Origin: Deroplatys truncata
Taxonomy: Eukaryota; Arthropoda; Insecta; Mantodea; Mantidae
Length of the DNA: 64,000 nucleotides
Assembly: GCA_030765065.1 (NCBI GenBank)
Contig: CM060990.1
Span: forward strand, 282,623,341-282,687,340
Direction of reading: 5' to 3'
In this document: positions 1 through 12,569 of the stretch, in pieces
How the letters are laid out: every line of letters begins with the position of its first letter
How positions within the stretch are numbered: position 1 is the first letter of the stretch
Made by a program: the position numbers and the translations under genes
Notes under the pieces: model-generated
The model's database searches: none
The model's input: the letters and a program-made list of their open reading frames with translations, nothing else
Told to the model about the DNA's origin: nothing

Positions 1-1400
1 ATGACCTGGATGTCGCCCCAGTCGGCACCACACCTCCTCCGCCAACATCGCTTGCCACTGCCGCACCCAGCACTTCTGTAAGCACCGTACCTCTTCAAAT
101 TCGTCTGGACACAACATACGCCGCCAGCAGCGTCATCACGCAGTCTTCACCATCCACCAGCAGAAACAAGCATCGCCGCCGACTCTGTCGCATCTTCTAC
201 GGGCACCTCCGCCGGTCACTCAGGGCGCTTCAGCGCAGTTGCCATTGGCGTTCATCGCCGATTACCCTCATGGATCCTCCTGGAAAAAGCACATCACTGG
301 AGTTCACTGGTTTCAGCAACTAGGATACGCAGCCGCTGCAGTCCTACTCCTCTGGTGAGCCATATCTTCCGGGACAGGGCGCCCTACACCGTGCTTTGGC
401 CGCTGGTATTGACTTCCTTGCCCATACCATTCGAATAAAGGCCAATAGAACCACGTGGACACCACCGTGCCACCGGTGTTTCCAATGTGGTCACTCGGTG
501 GACCGCTCTGCAGCACTGCCGCACTGCCACATTGTGGCGCACCTACTGCCACGTCTGTCTTCCAGCAGCATGACTTATCGTAACGGCGAAGGTTCTGCGT
601 CTCCGTGACCGGACAGGCCACTACACCGGCCAGACCGTCTGCGCGCTCCATACTCGGGCTTCCACCACTTTACTCCAACTTGGCCATCTACTGTTCCGAG
701 AGACTCTCCACCGCAACCGAGACCCCAGTCGATCGGGCCAGTCCAGGCGCATTTCTCGGAGGCCACTTCACAACGCCACGCCAAATCCACCATTTCCGCC
801 CTCGAAGCCATGGAGGCTCAGCTCGCCTCGCTCACACAGACTTCCATTGTCTTTCTCGACGGAGTCTCTAAACTCAACCGGCGCCTAGAGGCGCTCAGGC
901 TCTCCGCCGCAAACCGCTTCGCTGCCATAGAGGTGAGGTGGCGAACCGCTACAAGGAACTTCTCTGCCGCCACGAGAAGCTAGCCGATCTCCAACATACC
1001 ATCCAAGAGGCGGCAACAGAAGAGGACCTGGAACTCGTTGCTCCATCCATAGGAAACTTCTCCGAATTGATAGCAACATTGCGGACTCCATGATGCCCCG
1101 TCTGTCTCAACCTGACTGAGCGGCTTAGCGCTCTGGAGACCACCGTCACCACATCCCTGGGCCAAATATATTAAGCAACTGCTGACATCTTCACACAACT
1201 TCGTCACCACAAGAGACTCGAGGAAGTATACATCCTCAGCAGGAGCATTCTTGAGCAACAATTCCTCCCGACTCCCCAGCCACAGCGGCGAAGCTACGCC
1301 GCGGCCGTCGCAGACTTGCCCTCGGTTTCACCTTCATCATCTCCACCAAGTCACGCCATGCCAGCAGTAGCTCTTACTGGTGCTCCCCCAAGTATTTAGG
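1..1400 (+). pseudogene. Decayed GC-rich retroelement ORF1/gag-like region
   Basis: This stretch is much more GC-rich than the DNA to its right. Frame 3 is open from the window edge to a stop near 323 and is Pro/Ser/Thr-rich, then Arg-rich. Around 440-560 a frameshifted Cys/His cluster (CHRCFQCGH, then a second Cys-rich piece) resembles gag zinc knuckles of non-LTR retroelements. From about 730 to 1080 the + strand reads as Leu/Glu/Arg-rich, coiled-coil-like protein (for example RLEALRLSAANRFAAIE and ELLCRHEKLADLQ) with at least one frame change. No single frame spans it, so I read it as a decayed ORF1. The family is inferred from composition and the Cys/His cluster only. The left end lies outside the window. 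Confidence 0.4.
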
Positions 1401-1606
1401 TGCGCAGTTTGATGCTTTAATAAAGAAATCCTCCTTCTATCCCCCAGGCCCCAAGCAGGACCTCGGCAATGCCATGGGGGCTGAGACAAAACCTTTCCTC
1501 CGCTCCTGCCTGACGCAGCAGCACCCAGTCCGCTTTAATAATGAGGGTGCATCCGTGGGACCCCGCTACTCCTTTCCATTTTTCCCTAACCACTAACACT
1601 CTGGAT
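1391..1606 (+). pseudogene. Open stretch downstream of the ORF1 relic
   Basis: About 70 codons are open on the + strand (starting KYLGAQFDALIKKSSFYPPG) and end at a stop just after 1600. There is no start codon at the beginning. It keeps the GC content of the relic to its left and probably belongs to the same dead element. I recognise no domain. Confidence 0.25.
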
Positions 1607-4230
1607 TCCCCGCAAAAGAAATGCAGTACAAGTAGCCCAGGTTGCAGCGAATGTCCGTAGAGCTTACTCCCAAAGTAACGACGCGGCCTATACCGAAAGC
1701 AAAAGGAACATGCGATGGACAACGGCCGTGGAAGCCTGCATACATATTTAAAATTATCTGTTGATTCATGCAAAAGCGAAAAGTTCATTCCAGATTCTAG
1801 AATGTATGTGTATAGGTGCTAAAATCACTACAAACGCCCAGCAGTATACGCCATAAAGACTTTCTGTATGTCTTTTCTACCGATGCGGATAATTTTTACA
1901 AGTAATCTGTATGGAACTGGAAAAAGAGGTACAACCTTGGTGAGACATTATTGCTTTCTCTTTTCACGCCAAAAAGAGCATTAGCAGATGAAGAACGAAG
2001 AATGAATGATTCACTGATACCTCTACTCACACAGATACCCAGGACTGTGTCCATGGATGACAGTAATGGGGACATAAATGCAAAAAATTAATGACGAATG
2101 CTGAAGATTGCCACTTGCCACACTCCCACAGGATATCACTAATGCAAATGAAGTGGATAAGCTTTAGGGTTGATTACTGACATTCAGAAACAGTGCTGAT
2201 GACTTTCCTTTAAGTAAGTTAGCCCAGTTTGCTCTCTCGCCCTAACCTTGCCTTCATACTAGAATGCTGATTGCGGGCGTATATTGAGCAAAATTAATTA
2301 AAATAGGACATAGAAATCGGCGTTGTACTTCAACAATAAATGCGGCTGTATTACGCTCTCTGTGTGTAACAATTGTACATGTGTGACATTTTTTCGAACT
2401 GATGATATACTGCGCTGTATGACAAAGCAGCCACTGTGCACTTAAAATACACCTCTTTCATTACGTGAGCAGCAGCCACTGGATAGCGATTGTGATGAGT
2501 GAAACAAAGTTGATATTTATTGACACCAATAATATGCACGCAACGCTATTACATTAGACATTGATTTTTATCTTAATATTTTAAATTTATTTTGCTTTCG
2601 TTTCTTTCGGCATAGCTCTACTTGTACATTTTGAGGCATTTTGTTAAAAATGTGTACCCTACGATTTTCAGTTCAGAAATACGTTTGTCGAAGGTTGGCC
2701 ACACTGCACACAAGCTGTGTGTAGGACAAGGTTGGTAAGGTAGAATCAGGCTGTGCAACAGAGGTGAAGGCTAGATACAGCAACGGGAAAACTAGGCACT
2801 GACTCCCCACATGAACACGGTGTGTCACTAGTTGTACTTTTGCGGGAATGGCGATATTTCTGATTGGCTGTGTCAAGTTTTGAAGTTCGTAAGAAACTAA
2901 ATGGCAGGCAGGAAGAAAGGGCCCATCTTGGATTTTATAGCAGAAAGCTTTAGTCCGATATTTTTTCAACAGGAACAAAGCAGAGATGGTAATCATACAT
3001 TCACGTTATTTTTGATTGAATGGATATTTTTTTGTAATATTGGCATTTTCTGTTAACTCCAGTGAAATTCGTAGAATGAGGTAGAAGACTTTAATAGCCT
3101 ATTGCGTGTTGCAACATTTTTATATTATAACGAATTAATTTTAATTTTCAGACACATTGAGCCGTCCAGGCAGAATGGAGTATGCCTACGATTTACATTC
3201 CTTCCAGCGTTGTGGTTCGAGTCCCAAATGATGACTTAGAATCTGAAGGCATGTTATTAAGCTTGAGCAACTTAAAAGGATAGTGCTAAAGGTTACGTTT
3301 TAAGAGCTTCTTAGTGTTGCTGAATTTAATATTTCCTGACTTACTTTTCAGATATAGTGAGTCATCCAGGCAGTGGAATACACCGTAAATTTTCTTGTTT
3401 GTGCTTCTAATTGATGGGTGGAAAGCACAGCCAAAGTGGGTAAGGTGAAAATCAACCTTTAATGCAAATTAAATATCATGTTACAGTGCTAATATTCAAA
3501 CACGTAGATGCAGATCATGCGTTGATACTCGTGTATAATTTAAAAATTGTAGGATTATTGGTGGACTATTTGACATACTAACTGTCAAGGATAGCATGCC
3601 AATGATACTGTAATTCTTTTAAGGCAGTGCCCAACTGAAATTTTCTAATACAGAAGGAAGAAAAATATTGGATATCATTCACATATATTTCAGTAATTCA
3701 CTTGCTTTTGGGCATGTTTATGTAACTGCCATGATAATGCCCTTTTTTGAACTCGGCATGGTGTATGAAAATAGAAATTCTGGTAGATTTTTTGACAATT
3801 AGTGTCCTTGTAATCTGTTACTACAAATGCTCAAAAGCATCTGTTTCCAAGAAAAACCTGAACTGTTTGTTTTGAATGAAACTAGCAGCTTCAGTATGTG
3901 TTATGAGGCTTTGAAACGCCAAAGCGGTTGAAATCTTTCGTGTCTGTTTTCTACCATTTACATTTTGTAGCAGTTTTGATGATACAAAGTCCTTTCCTTA
4001 GAAGATTCATTGTGCAATAGTAATTAAGTTGCAGGAAATGCATAGGCAATTAAATCTGTTGGTTTTTGTGCAAAAACCAAAGGGTTTGAATTAATGGGCA
4101 TGCAATATTCTTTAAATGTATTTAAGCCTTAACTTAACACATATTATGATAAACATGAAGTTAATCATGATATATGATGATTCAGTTTTAGAATGCTTAT
4201 GAAAATAATTTACTGTGAGTAAAGAAAGTC
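1607..4230. other. AT-rich non-coding stretch, nothing recognised
   Basis: Both strands were examined. Only short chance ORFs occur, with no coding-like composition. I see no repeat, RNA gene or transposon end that I can support. Confidence 0.5.
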
Positions 4231-4231
4231 T

Positions 4232-4292
4232 TAGATGGCAGAGCAGTGGTATGGCAAGTCAAAGATTGGTGGTTTAAATCCCAGGTATGGCA
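4232..4292 (+). repeat. tRNA-like SINE head (remnant)
   Basis: An A-box-like TGGCAGAGCAGTGG is followed about 37 bp later by a B-box-like GGTTTAAATCCC (one change from GGTTCRANTCC). Spacing and order fit an RNA polymerase III internal promoter of a tRNA-derived SINE. The cloverleaf stems are poor, so this is not called as a functional tRNA gene. Confidence 0.4.
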
Positions 4293-4332
4293 ATGGATTT
4301 TTTGTCTGATGGTATATACTCTTCCACTATTA

Positions 4333-4671
4333 TGTATACGCAAACAATTCATAGATCTTTTCAATGAATTGGATCTTTTGAATGACCCTTCGATCTGTTA
4401 TTTATAGTGCGCATTTTAACACACTTTATGCATTTTAAACGCTTTTCATACACAACGCATTGCAATCCGAGGTACTATGAGTGGTTAGGTTTTTTTGTAT
4501 ATAAGCTTAGTTTTCTGAATTCAAGGAAGTTAACATTAGATTTTTTTCTATTTATTTTTTTTAATGAAAAGTGTTTAAAATGTTCAATATAAATAACAGA
4601 TCGAAGGACCATTCAAAAGATCGGATTCATTGAGCCTTCAATGAAAAGATCCATGGATCCTTTGCATATAC
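4333..4671. mobile_element. Hairpin MITE with ~75-bp imperfect terminal inverted repeats
   Basis: The left arm (4333-4406) and the reverse complement of the right arm (4590-4671) share GATCTTTTCA, then GATCTTTTGAATG, then CCTTCGATCTGTTATTTA in the same order and spacing, with outer GTATA(C/T)GCAAA. The core between the arms is AT-rich and non-coding. This is a non-autonomous inverted-repeat element. The superfamily is not determined, and no clear target duplication was found at these boundaries. Confidence 0.6.
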
Positions 4672-7236
4672 TGAATTTTAAGTACACAAAGTGGTGATGG
4701 TTTAACAATAAAAGTGTTATCTCCTTCTCATTTAACACTTTATCAACCAAACACGAGCACAGAATTCCAATTTTCTCATTTAATTTCTGTTTCTTTACAC
4801 TTCAGGTATTTGTAGTGTGTTTCACTTCATTAGGTGACTAGTTAATTCACTCATATCAATATTTGCACATTAAAATTTGTATGTGTATTTTTTAAATGTA
4901 AGCAGGAAATGGCCTAGCCTCTTCACCCTAAAGCACTCTCGTTACTTGAGCTGCTGATTGCATAAAATTCTGCTAGACATTAGCAATTACTAACTGACAT
5001 GTTAAAATTCCTCTAGGTATACTAGCAATAGTGGACCTACTTTCCATTCCAAACTAGACTGCCTCTCACTATAAATAAACTCTTTGTACTATCCGCACGC
5101 AAATTGTTTGCAATCCCTGCCCCTTACGGCTGCTTCTTTCTCTCACACATGCGTTCTGCATATAAATTACAGCTGAACATTGTTTAAGTCTATAAAAATG
5201 TGCCCTGCGTGAAAATCATAATTAAAAATGCAACCTGAAGTTGCAATTGACTTTATAAGCATATGGAAAATGAACATTTTACTTACATTAATCGAAATCC
5301 TCAGGCGAAGGTGCAGTGCCCTATTCCAAATCCTCCAAAGATGACTCAGCTGCCATATTGGAATCAGAACACTTATCCACAACACTTGTACACAAAACAA
5401 GTTCCCACATTTTAGTCTCCTATTGTGTCTGTTTATATTTCCTGCATGCTTTGGTTACACTTTTGGCTGAAACGCCTGTAAACTCGGATATTAGTGGTGT
5501 AATATCTACTATTGGAAGCGTCAGGTGTTTTTGCTATAGTGAGTTGAACGCATTAAGTATCATTTCTTTTTGGCCACTTTTTAACGGTTTCCTACATTTG
5601 TGTTTGAACAGTTTATTCGCATTACACGCTTCTTCCTCTGCCATGGCAACTCAAACACTAACTGATAAACCACAAGATTTGACCTGAGCTGAGCATATGA
5701 GTCTAGCGTATTATGAACGACTGTTCGCTTATCATATTTATGTGTTACGCAAAGAGTTTATTTGGTACTCAGATAGAACCTCTGTGAATTCATTGCTGCA
5801 TTTCTCATATAGGAAGAGAATAGCAGTCATCCATAGAGTTGGTAATTAACAAACAGATACTCTTGAGTGTTGTGCAATAGCGAGGTAGAATTAAGAAAAT
5901 TATACTTTGTAATCTCTTAACAGTTACTATATATCCATTACCTTTAGCAATGAGTTCTTACGATAGCCGCAATAAAATGTGTAGTCCTATACCTTTCCTA
6001 CTCCAATATGTCATGATAAAATACGTTTATTAAGGAACTATTTACATTGGAGTAAGCGTAATGCTTTTAGTTTCATGACAAGCAGAAGCATATGCTTTGG
6101 TTTACATCAGAGAGAACTCTGGTTTACAGTGGCCAGTATGTAATATAACCACAAATTTTTCCTTAATGCAAGCAATTTCTCTTTTCAGAAACCTACTTTT
6201 AAGGGTGATTTAAACATGTGTTTCTATTTACTTCTAGGATATACACAATGGAAAGTTGGAGTTAAGTTGTGCCTATTTGTGTCCAGTGATGATGCTACAA
6301 GTCAGAGCACAGAGCGTGACAACGATATTAATAGTGTTAAATGTTGTTGGAGACACTGTTGCTAATGACATTTATTGCACTGCTAATAACGATTTAGTGA
6401 ATGACAAACAATAGCTACACTATTGCATATAATGTATGCAGAAGTTTCTTTGTAGGAAATGGAATGAGGTTATTCATGTTATGCAAATATGTCAAATGGT
6501 GTTGCGCTATCGAGAGTAGAATAAAATAACAAGTGTCAAACATGTGTTATTCTTCCAATTTTTCTGTAAAATTCCACATCCTACTCTTAGTTGATTCCAA
6601 GTTCAAACAAAACATGGAAGCAGTTTAAATGCAAAAGATTTTACAGTGAAGCATGCAGAAGAAACCATTGCAAGTTACTTGATCTTCTCATTCAGCCTCC
6701 AAAATTTAAATGTGAGCATTCTGCAGTATGGCATGGAAACATTCAGCAACCACTATTAACCCCAATAATATAATATAAAAGCAATGCATGTATCGACTAT
6801 TGGATAATTTAAATAAAAAGAGTTACACAGAAATAAACAGTTGTGTTTTTCATACCAGCCTAACTGTCACGTGTTCAGCTGATCACAATTATGTTCTAAT
6901 ATTGTATTGCTACAGGTGACAATGACAAGATATTTTATGTGGGCTTTAATCGATGCCTTTAAAAAGAAATTTGAATAACTCAAAAGTGCAATCAGGATTA
7001 CTGAAGCTCACGTAATTAGCTTTGAACGTCGTCAGGAGCGATACAGTATTAGAACACATATCAGCTGAACCAGACAGCTGCTAAAAATACAGCTGTAATA
7101 GCTACGAATGACATCAGCATCCGAGAGCGCGATGTTTCATAGTTGACTTACATCTTCGATCACTACTGACGCTGCGATCGCCTTCGTGTTTCAATCAATC
7201 AACACTTGGGTTGCACTTCTAATACTTTTGTGTTCT
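4672..7236. other. AT-rich non-coding stretch, nothing recognised
   Basis: Only short chance ORFs are present on both strands. I see no transposon ends, tandem repeats or RNA genes that I can support. Confidence 0.45.
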
Positions 7237-7265
7237 ACAAGCGCTTGCAAATAGCTCACCCGAAG
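7237..7265 (-). repeat. 29-bp motif shared with the SIL1 upstream region
   Basis: The reverse complement begins CTTCGGGTGAGCTATTTGCA and is identical over 29 bp to 44850-44878, just upstream of SIL1. A second shared word, TTGGTGTTCTGTGG, occurs at 7320-7333 here and directly overlaps the motif end at 44877-44890. Flanking DNA is otherwise dissimilar. It may be a regulatory element or a relic of one repeat family. Confidence 0.5.
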
Positions 7266-7377
7266 GTAAACGAACAGCACGCTTCCAGAGCGATTAGCGC
7301 GACCTCTGCCATGCTGATTTTTGGTGTTCTGTGGTAGGGTTGGGTCGAGCGATTCTTTTGCAGTAATCGATTCATAC

Positions 7378-7506
7378 GATTCGTTCACGATTCATGAATC
7401 GTCCGCTTGTCTGCTGGTCTACCCTACTGCACGATTCAATCATAAATCGTCCGCTTGCCTGCTGGTCTAACCCACTGCACGATTCAATCATGAATCGTCC
7501 GCTTGA
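7378..7506 (+). repeat. 48-bp tandem repeat with GATTCA/TGAATC core
   Basis: The phrase (T)GAATCGTCCGCTTG recurs at 7395, 7443 and 7491, giving an exact 48-bp period. Each unit contains CTGCTGGTCTA and CGATTCAATCAT. The third unit diverges after CGCTTG. Confidence 0.75.
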
Positions 7507-8105
7507 TAGCTGCCTATTCTTATTCACAATTCTTATACGAACCGTCCCCCATTTGTACTTTGCAGTTTGCAGACAAAATGCGCAATCAGGAGTTTGTTGT
7601 TACGATGAGGGTTATGATCTTTTTTCTTTCACGAAAAAAGACAATGTATGTAAAAATGCTTTCCGCGCTATTTTGGGTAATACACTTGGAGTTTCCTGAA
7701 TTGTCAATGAAACCATCCTGTGTGATTCCACTTAAGTTGGGGTTACATAAGCTATTATGCAAAGTAATAATGAAAACATTATTATTATATTCTTCTTCAT
7801 TTCGATGATTAGGCATTCCACCTGCCTTCGCATTCTTTACTCCCATCTTTTCCTGGGTGTCCGATGTCTCTTTTTACTCACGATTTGTACTTATTAATTA
7901 ATAGTGGTATTCTTTCTTCAATCGTGTAGTGTAGTTCATATGCTCTTTTCAATTAAATTAATTTTCTTCAATTTTATTATATAAGTTATAAATATTCAGT
8001 TCTATAATTTTATGTTTCATTTATTATTAGATCTAATCTAGTGCATCTAGTCTAGTGTTCTTCGTAAAAAATCGTTTCCGCACTCTGAAGTTTACTTTTA
8101 TCCAC

Positions 8106-8109
<4 letters not shown>

Positions 8110-8188
<79 letters not shown>

Positions 8189-8201
8189 GTTGTTGTTGTT
8201 G
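8110..8201 (+). repeat. (ATT)n microsatellite running into (TTG)n
   Basis: About 26 uninterrupted ATT/TTA triplets are followed by four TTG triplets. ORFs across this array are artefacts. Confidence 0.9.
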
Positions 8202-8396
8202 TACTACATATCAGCTGATATAAGATCGTGCTAGTGCAGAAACATTGTATCAATTCATTTGATCAAATTCGAGGATTCGAATTCATGTCAATGCATGAGA
8301 ATACGCTTAGTTGTATCACTGCATTTTCTAATAATTTTTATATAGATTATGTTATAGAAATTAACCGTATTTAATTATATTGTCATTTTGGCCGCT

Positions 8397-9050
8397 TTAC
8401 TTTTCTGTTCCACGTACATAGTAGGTACAAAAGGAATTGCTTTCTACCCAAAAATTTAACATCGAAGTTTCAACGGAAATGCAGGTTTTGAGGGTCTACA
8501 AATAAGAAAAACCAATTTTTAGGAAAAGGTCCGCGCACGCGTGTGTGCGTGAATATGAGCAGCATAGCTAAAAAACGTTAAGTCCGGTAAATTCCAAACT
8601 TGGCATTTAAGCTCAGCATCTTCTAAAGATGTGACACGAAGATTTTCAAGGAAATCTCCCGCCACCCTTTCCATGGAAATACACGTGTTTAACATATTTT
8701 CATGAAAAATGAGTTGTATATCTTGAGTCTTCTGGGAATAGCCTCTGAACCTTTGAAGCTCTTTTCATTCTCCACGACTTTTGTATAATTCGTAAATCCT
8801 AAGAGATAGACGAAATCTTACCACACACACAAAAGTAGAAAATCTGGTTAAAACACATAATTAGTCTTTTTGGGGGGAATTAATCATTTATAAGATATTC
8901 TTTGTTGTTGGTTTGAATTTTCAACTACTTATACTTTTCTTTTTATATGTGAATTGAAATTTATTTGGATTAAAAAGAAGTAGATAAAATAACAAGTTTT
9001 TACAAAACTAGTTTATAGAAGAGTCAGTAGAGAAAGTCGTGTGAGTGCAA
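8397..9050 (+). repeat. R-family repeat copy (diverged)
   Basis: It carries the order of conserved blocks seen in the best copy at 17281-18156 (reverse orientation): a 'taggtacaaaaggaattgc..' like left block, 'ccaaacttggcatttaagct', 'tcatgaaaaatgag', 'gtaaatcctaagagataga', and a right end AGTAGAGAAAGTCGTGTGAG. It is non-coding and strongly diverged. Confidence 0.6.
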
Positions 9051-9239
9051 TTCATCGGACTTTTTTGTTTCATTTATAGCGACTTTTTAGGTATGTGGTC
9101 ATATTGGTAGCTTTGACTTAATAAACAACTCAGTGACTTTTAAGTTCTTTTTACCTTGTTTTTTTATTTTAATTCAAATTCATACTTACAGAATCTGCGG
9201 GAGGTAGGGAGCGAAAGTTTGTAATTAAAAAAAGCACTC

Positions 9240-9316
9240 CAGCCCCAACTGGTAAGTGAACCCAGGACCTTTGGGCTGGGTTGAGAAGCCAGGATAGTGA
9301 CCACTCGACCACGTAG
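9240..9316 (-). repeat. tRNA-like SINE head on the minus strand
   Basis: The reverse complement has an A-box-like TGGTCGAGTGGT and, about 40 bp on, a B-box-like GGTTCACTTACC, in the layout of a tRNA (Ser-like long variable arm possible). An A-rich run lies on the tail side. It is more likely a SINE head than a working tRNA. Confidence 0.4.
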
Positions 9317-10499
9317 TCATTTTACGCTTGTTTGTATATGTGTAATGTGTAATCCAAGTCCTCTTTATATAAAGAATTTAAAAATTCCGCAAGGTTTTCT
9401 TTTCCCCGCATTTTCGCTTAGTTTGGTGTTGTGCGTAACTTCTACAAATCGTAATCGCGCAATCCGATATACTATAAGGTCTCTAAGAATGTTTAACAGG
9501 AAATAGTGTAAAATACTGTACCTTATTTTTTGTTATTTAACTTACTGCAACTTCCGTCGGCAATGTGAAGAACTCGTTTATTCTAATGTCACCAACTGAC
9601 ATTGACTGTACAAATTCATTAAGCAAAGAGCAATCAGTCCATTACGAATTAAAGTGTTTTTCATAAAGACCCGTTAAACGCCGACGTTGCATTAGTAGAA
9701 GGAAGGACCCCCAAGGATTTGATAAAGCCAATTATAAATAGGCAAATTTTGCATCGGCATATTCGAGGTACTTTTAATGCATTAGAACTGGCTAATTATA
9801 TCGATGCATGTTCCTATACTTTTAATGTAGATTATAGTATATAAATGAATGCTTTTCAATTATATAATTTTAAACGCTTTAATATTTTATAATCACAATG
9901 TTATTCAAACCAAGAATTCTAAAATTCTCTGTTTTTTTTCATTTTGCATATATTTTGGTATTGTATATTATAATATCTACTACACTGTAATCATACAATA
10001 CTGTGTATCAAATCTCTCAGTAAAGTACTGCAAATTACTTCAATTGTTTATACCACGTGCTGCAACCTACGTTCATCCATTGGCAATGCTTACAATTCAT
10101 TTTACTGCGCTTTACAGCTATTTACACAATTTGTTTTTAAGAATTAATCTTTCTCGGTACTCCTAGGTTATGATATCAGCATATCAAAGGATCGTGTTGA
10201 TCTACCAATTCATATTATGAATTCTAGCGATTTTTTATACCTGTGTAATTCACTCAATATTTTGATCATTCTGGAGTACTACGAATCGACAGAACTCGGT
10301 AATACTTTTTTTATGCGGTGTTCTGTTTTCGTATACCATGTTACAGCATCACAATGCTTGCCGCATGGTAATTTCCTTGCTCATCATCGTACTCACTCGG
10401 CAACATTCGTCCGGGCTCGGCTTGGCAGCCAAAGCTTAGGGTGGGTATTAAACAAAGCGCAAGCGAGAATGAATGAAATGAATCGAGAATTTGCTGATC

Positions 10500-10750
10500 A
10501 CGATTCTTTTTGAACGACGATTCATGTACGATTCTTACGATTCTTTCTGAACGACGATTCATGCACGTTTCTTACGATTCTTTATGAACGACGATTCATG
10601 CACGATTCTTACGATTCATTTTGAACGACGATTCATACACGATTCTTACGATTCATTTTGAACAACGATTCATGCTAAGATTGCCACGATTCATGCGATT
10701 CTTTCCTTGTAATCGTTCATATGAACGATTCGTTCATGAATCGCCCATGT
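10500..10750 (+). repeat. 37-bp tandem repeat with GATTC core
   Basis: GAAC(G/A)ACGATTCAT recurs at 10512, 10549, 10586, 10623 and 10660, an exact 37- to 38-bp period. Each unit carries TACGATTCTTACGATTC. The end degenerates into overlapping GATTC/GAATC palindromes. It shares the core word, but not the unit, with the 48-bp array at 7378-7506. Confidence 0.75.
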
Positions 10751-10838
10751 CTAAAGATAGTAATGCCGAAAATATAAAATTAAAGCTGAATTTTCGTATC
10801 AACGAGCAATTGTGGAAATGTAGGAGTTTATAGTGATA

Positions 10839-11151
10839 CCTTATTTAATATTGAGTACCAAATAAAGCGCATTGGATGTTTAAAACTGGAACATGACCTG
10901 AAAACCTAGTAAGGTAGAAGACAGGTTATGAATCGAAAGTCACAACGTTAGTTGGTTTTAATGAAGAATTGAAATCTTTCCAACAAGCTAACCTTAAATA
11001 TAAACTATACTTAGTATGTTAAGGTGTTAAAATGTGTGTTTGTGCTATTTAGTGTTGAAATGTGTTCGAATTAGGGACTGTATTTCGAAAAGTTTGTTTT
11101 TGTGGATTACACACTAATATCGTAAAACGAACATGAGAAGTCATAGTAAAA
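10839..11151 (+). repeat. 313-bp direct repeat, copy 1 (left of element A)
   Basis: This starts CCTTATTTAATATTGAG and ends at the last base before the left terminus of element A. A near-identical 313-bp copy lies at 18330-18642, exactly between the right end of A and the left end of B. It is not part of the transposon, because element C has no such sequence beyond its ends. Confidence 0.85.
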
Positions 11152-11417
11152 GGGGATGATGTGTTATAGCGGCTGTCGTCTGCTAGCGAGCGGCCTGGGC
11201 GTGGCTTAGGTGGTTGTTGCCAACGGTGAGAATCGAAAACACGCTGTAGGCATAACATGTAGCCAACCCATGCACGCAATGTACAGCGAGCCATTGTAGT
11301 TGTATATTTCTACGGCCCGCGTGTTGTTATTTATCGTTGTTGATGTATTATATTATTATGAGAATGATTATTATTACTATTATATATTATTATCATCGAC
11401 ATTCAAATAAAGCATTT

Positions 11418-12105
11418 GTGGAAACGTCGTGTGTCATAACTCAAAACGAAAAGTCGGATAAATACCTAAACTCCCTTGACATGGAATATTTTTGGGAATT
11501 TTTGATGTTCTAAACATGGCTGAAACGATTTTGATTAAAATACCATTCATAAAAATATTTACATGGCAAATGAAATGTATATCTCGGATTTTCGGGAAAG
11601 AGCCTATGAAGTCCTTCATTCGGAAGGAATGTTTTATAACCTTGTATAACTGGTAATCCTTAAGTGATAGAGGAAGACGTGCTACATCAAAAATGTAAAT
11701 CTCTTTAAAGCTACAATATATTTAAAATAAGCTTTATTGTGGCATGAACCTTTCTGAGATATCCGTTATTAAATGTGCGAAGTGCTCATTTTTTGAAGGT
11801 TTCAATTATTCAGTTTTTTGGTCATTATCTTAAAGTCCTTTCAACACTCAGTTGTTTCTCGTGATGTCATAGAAACAGAATGGAATTTTAAGGCCAGCAT
11901 ATAGCGTCCAGTTGTTAAACATTTGACTATCGCTGTTCTCTTTGTATCGATAACGAAATGTTAATGTAGATATTTCTGCAAAGTCTTTTTTTTATTTTAA
12001 AATGTAGTAGACAGAAAAAAAAGGTTGATTAAGAATAATAATTTATTTATCTACTAATAAACAATAGAGGATAGAGAAAGTCATGTGAGTGAATCAATTG
12101 TAATT
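11418..12105 (+). repeat. R-family repeat copy inside element A
   Basis: Diagnostic blocks are present in order: AAAAGTCGGATAAATACC, 'ggctgaaacgattttgatta', 'tatatctcggattttcggg', 'taactggtaatccttaagtg', 'tttctgagatatccgttatt', ending AGAGAAAGTCATGTGAGTG. The left portion is missing. Equivalent copies sit in B (19005-19655) and C (43670-44335, reversed). Confidence 0.7.
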
Positions 12106-12569
12106 TTATTATTGTTTTTTATAAAAGAAGTTGAAAGGAAATTAACTTTCTGTGCTACCAAGCTGCAAAGAATGTCATTATTAAAGTGTTTTGAGCTACT
12201 AAATGTATGCTTTTCAGCAATTCCTTTTTTTCAGTCTGTACAACGCAAGAAATATGAAATGAATGAATTTTCGGGTAAAGCAGCTGTAATATAAAACGAT
12301 TTTTCAGACTTAAAACACCCCTAAGGCTGTTATAAGATAATGCAAACTTTCATACATTTATAATACACTTTTAAGTGGAAAGGTGCAATGACATTTCCTG
12401 GAATATTATCCCAAATGCTAACACAAGGAAATATTGATTTGCGTCAAACTGCATTTTAGAGCGTTTCATAGTTTCCTAGATACTTAGCGCAATACACAAA
12501 ATTCAATCAGAATGAACGGGAGTTCACAGGCTATTTCCAGAAAACTCAAAATGCATGCTTTATTTGAAC

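Larger units (their letters stand above)
7335..10753. mobile_element. Candidate hAT-like non-autonomous element
   Basis: The left edge reads TAGGGTTGGGTCGA and the reverse-complemented right edge reads TAGACATGGGCGA. Both are followed by dense copies of a palindromic GATTC..GAATC core. This resembles hAT elements with short TIRs and subterminal repeats. The 3.4-kb interior has no transposase, only a microsatellite, an R-repeat copy and a tRNA-like SINE. No 8-bp target duplication was found at these boundaries, so the two arrays could be unrelated. Confidence 0.3.
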
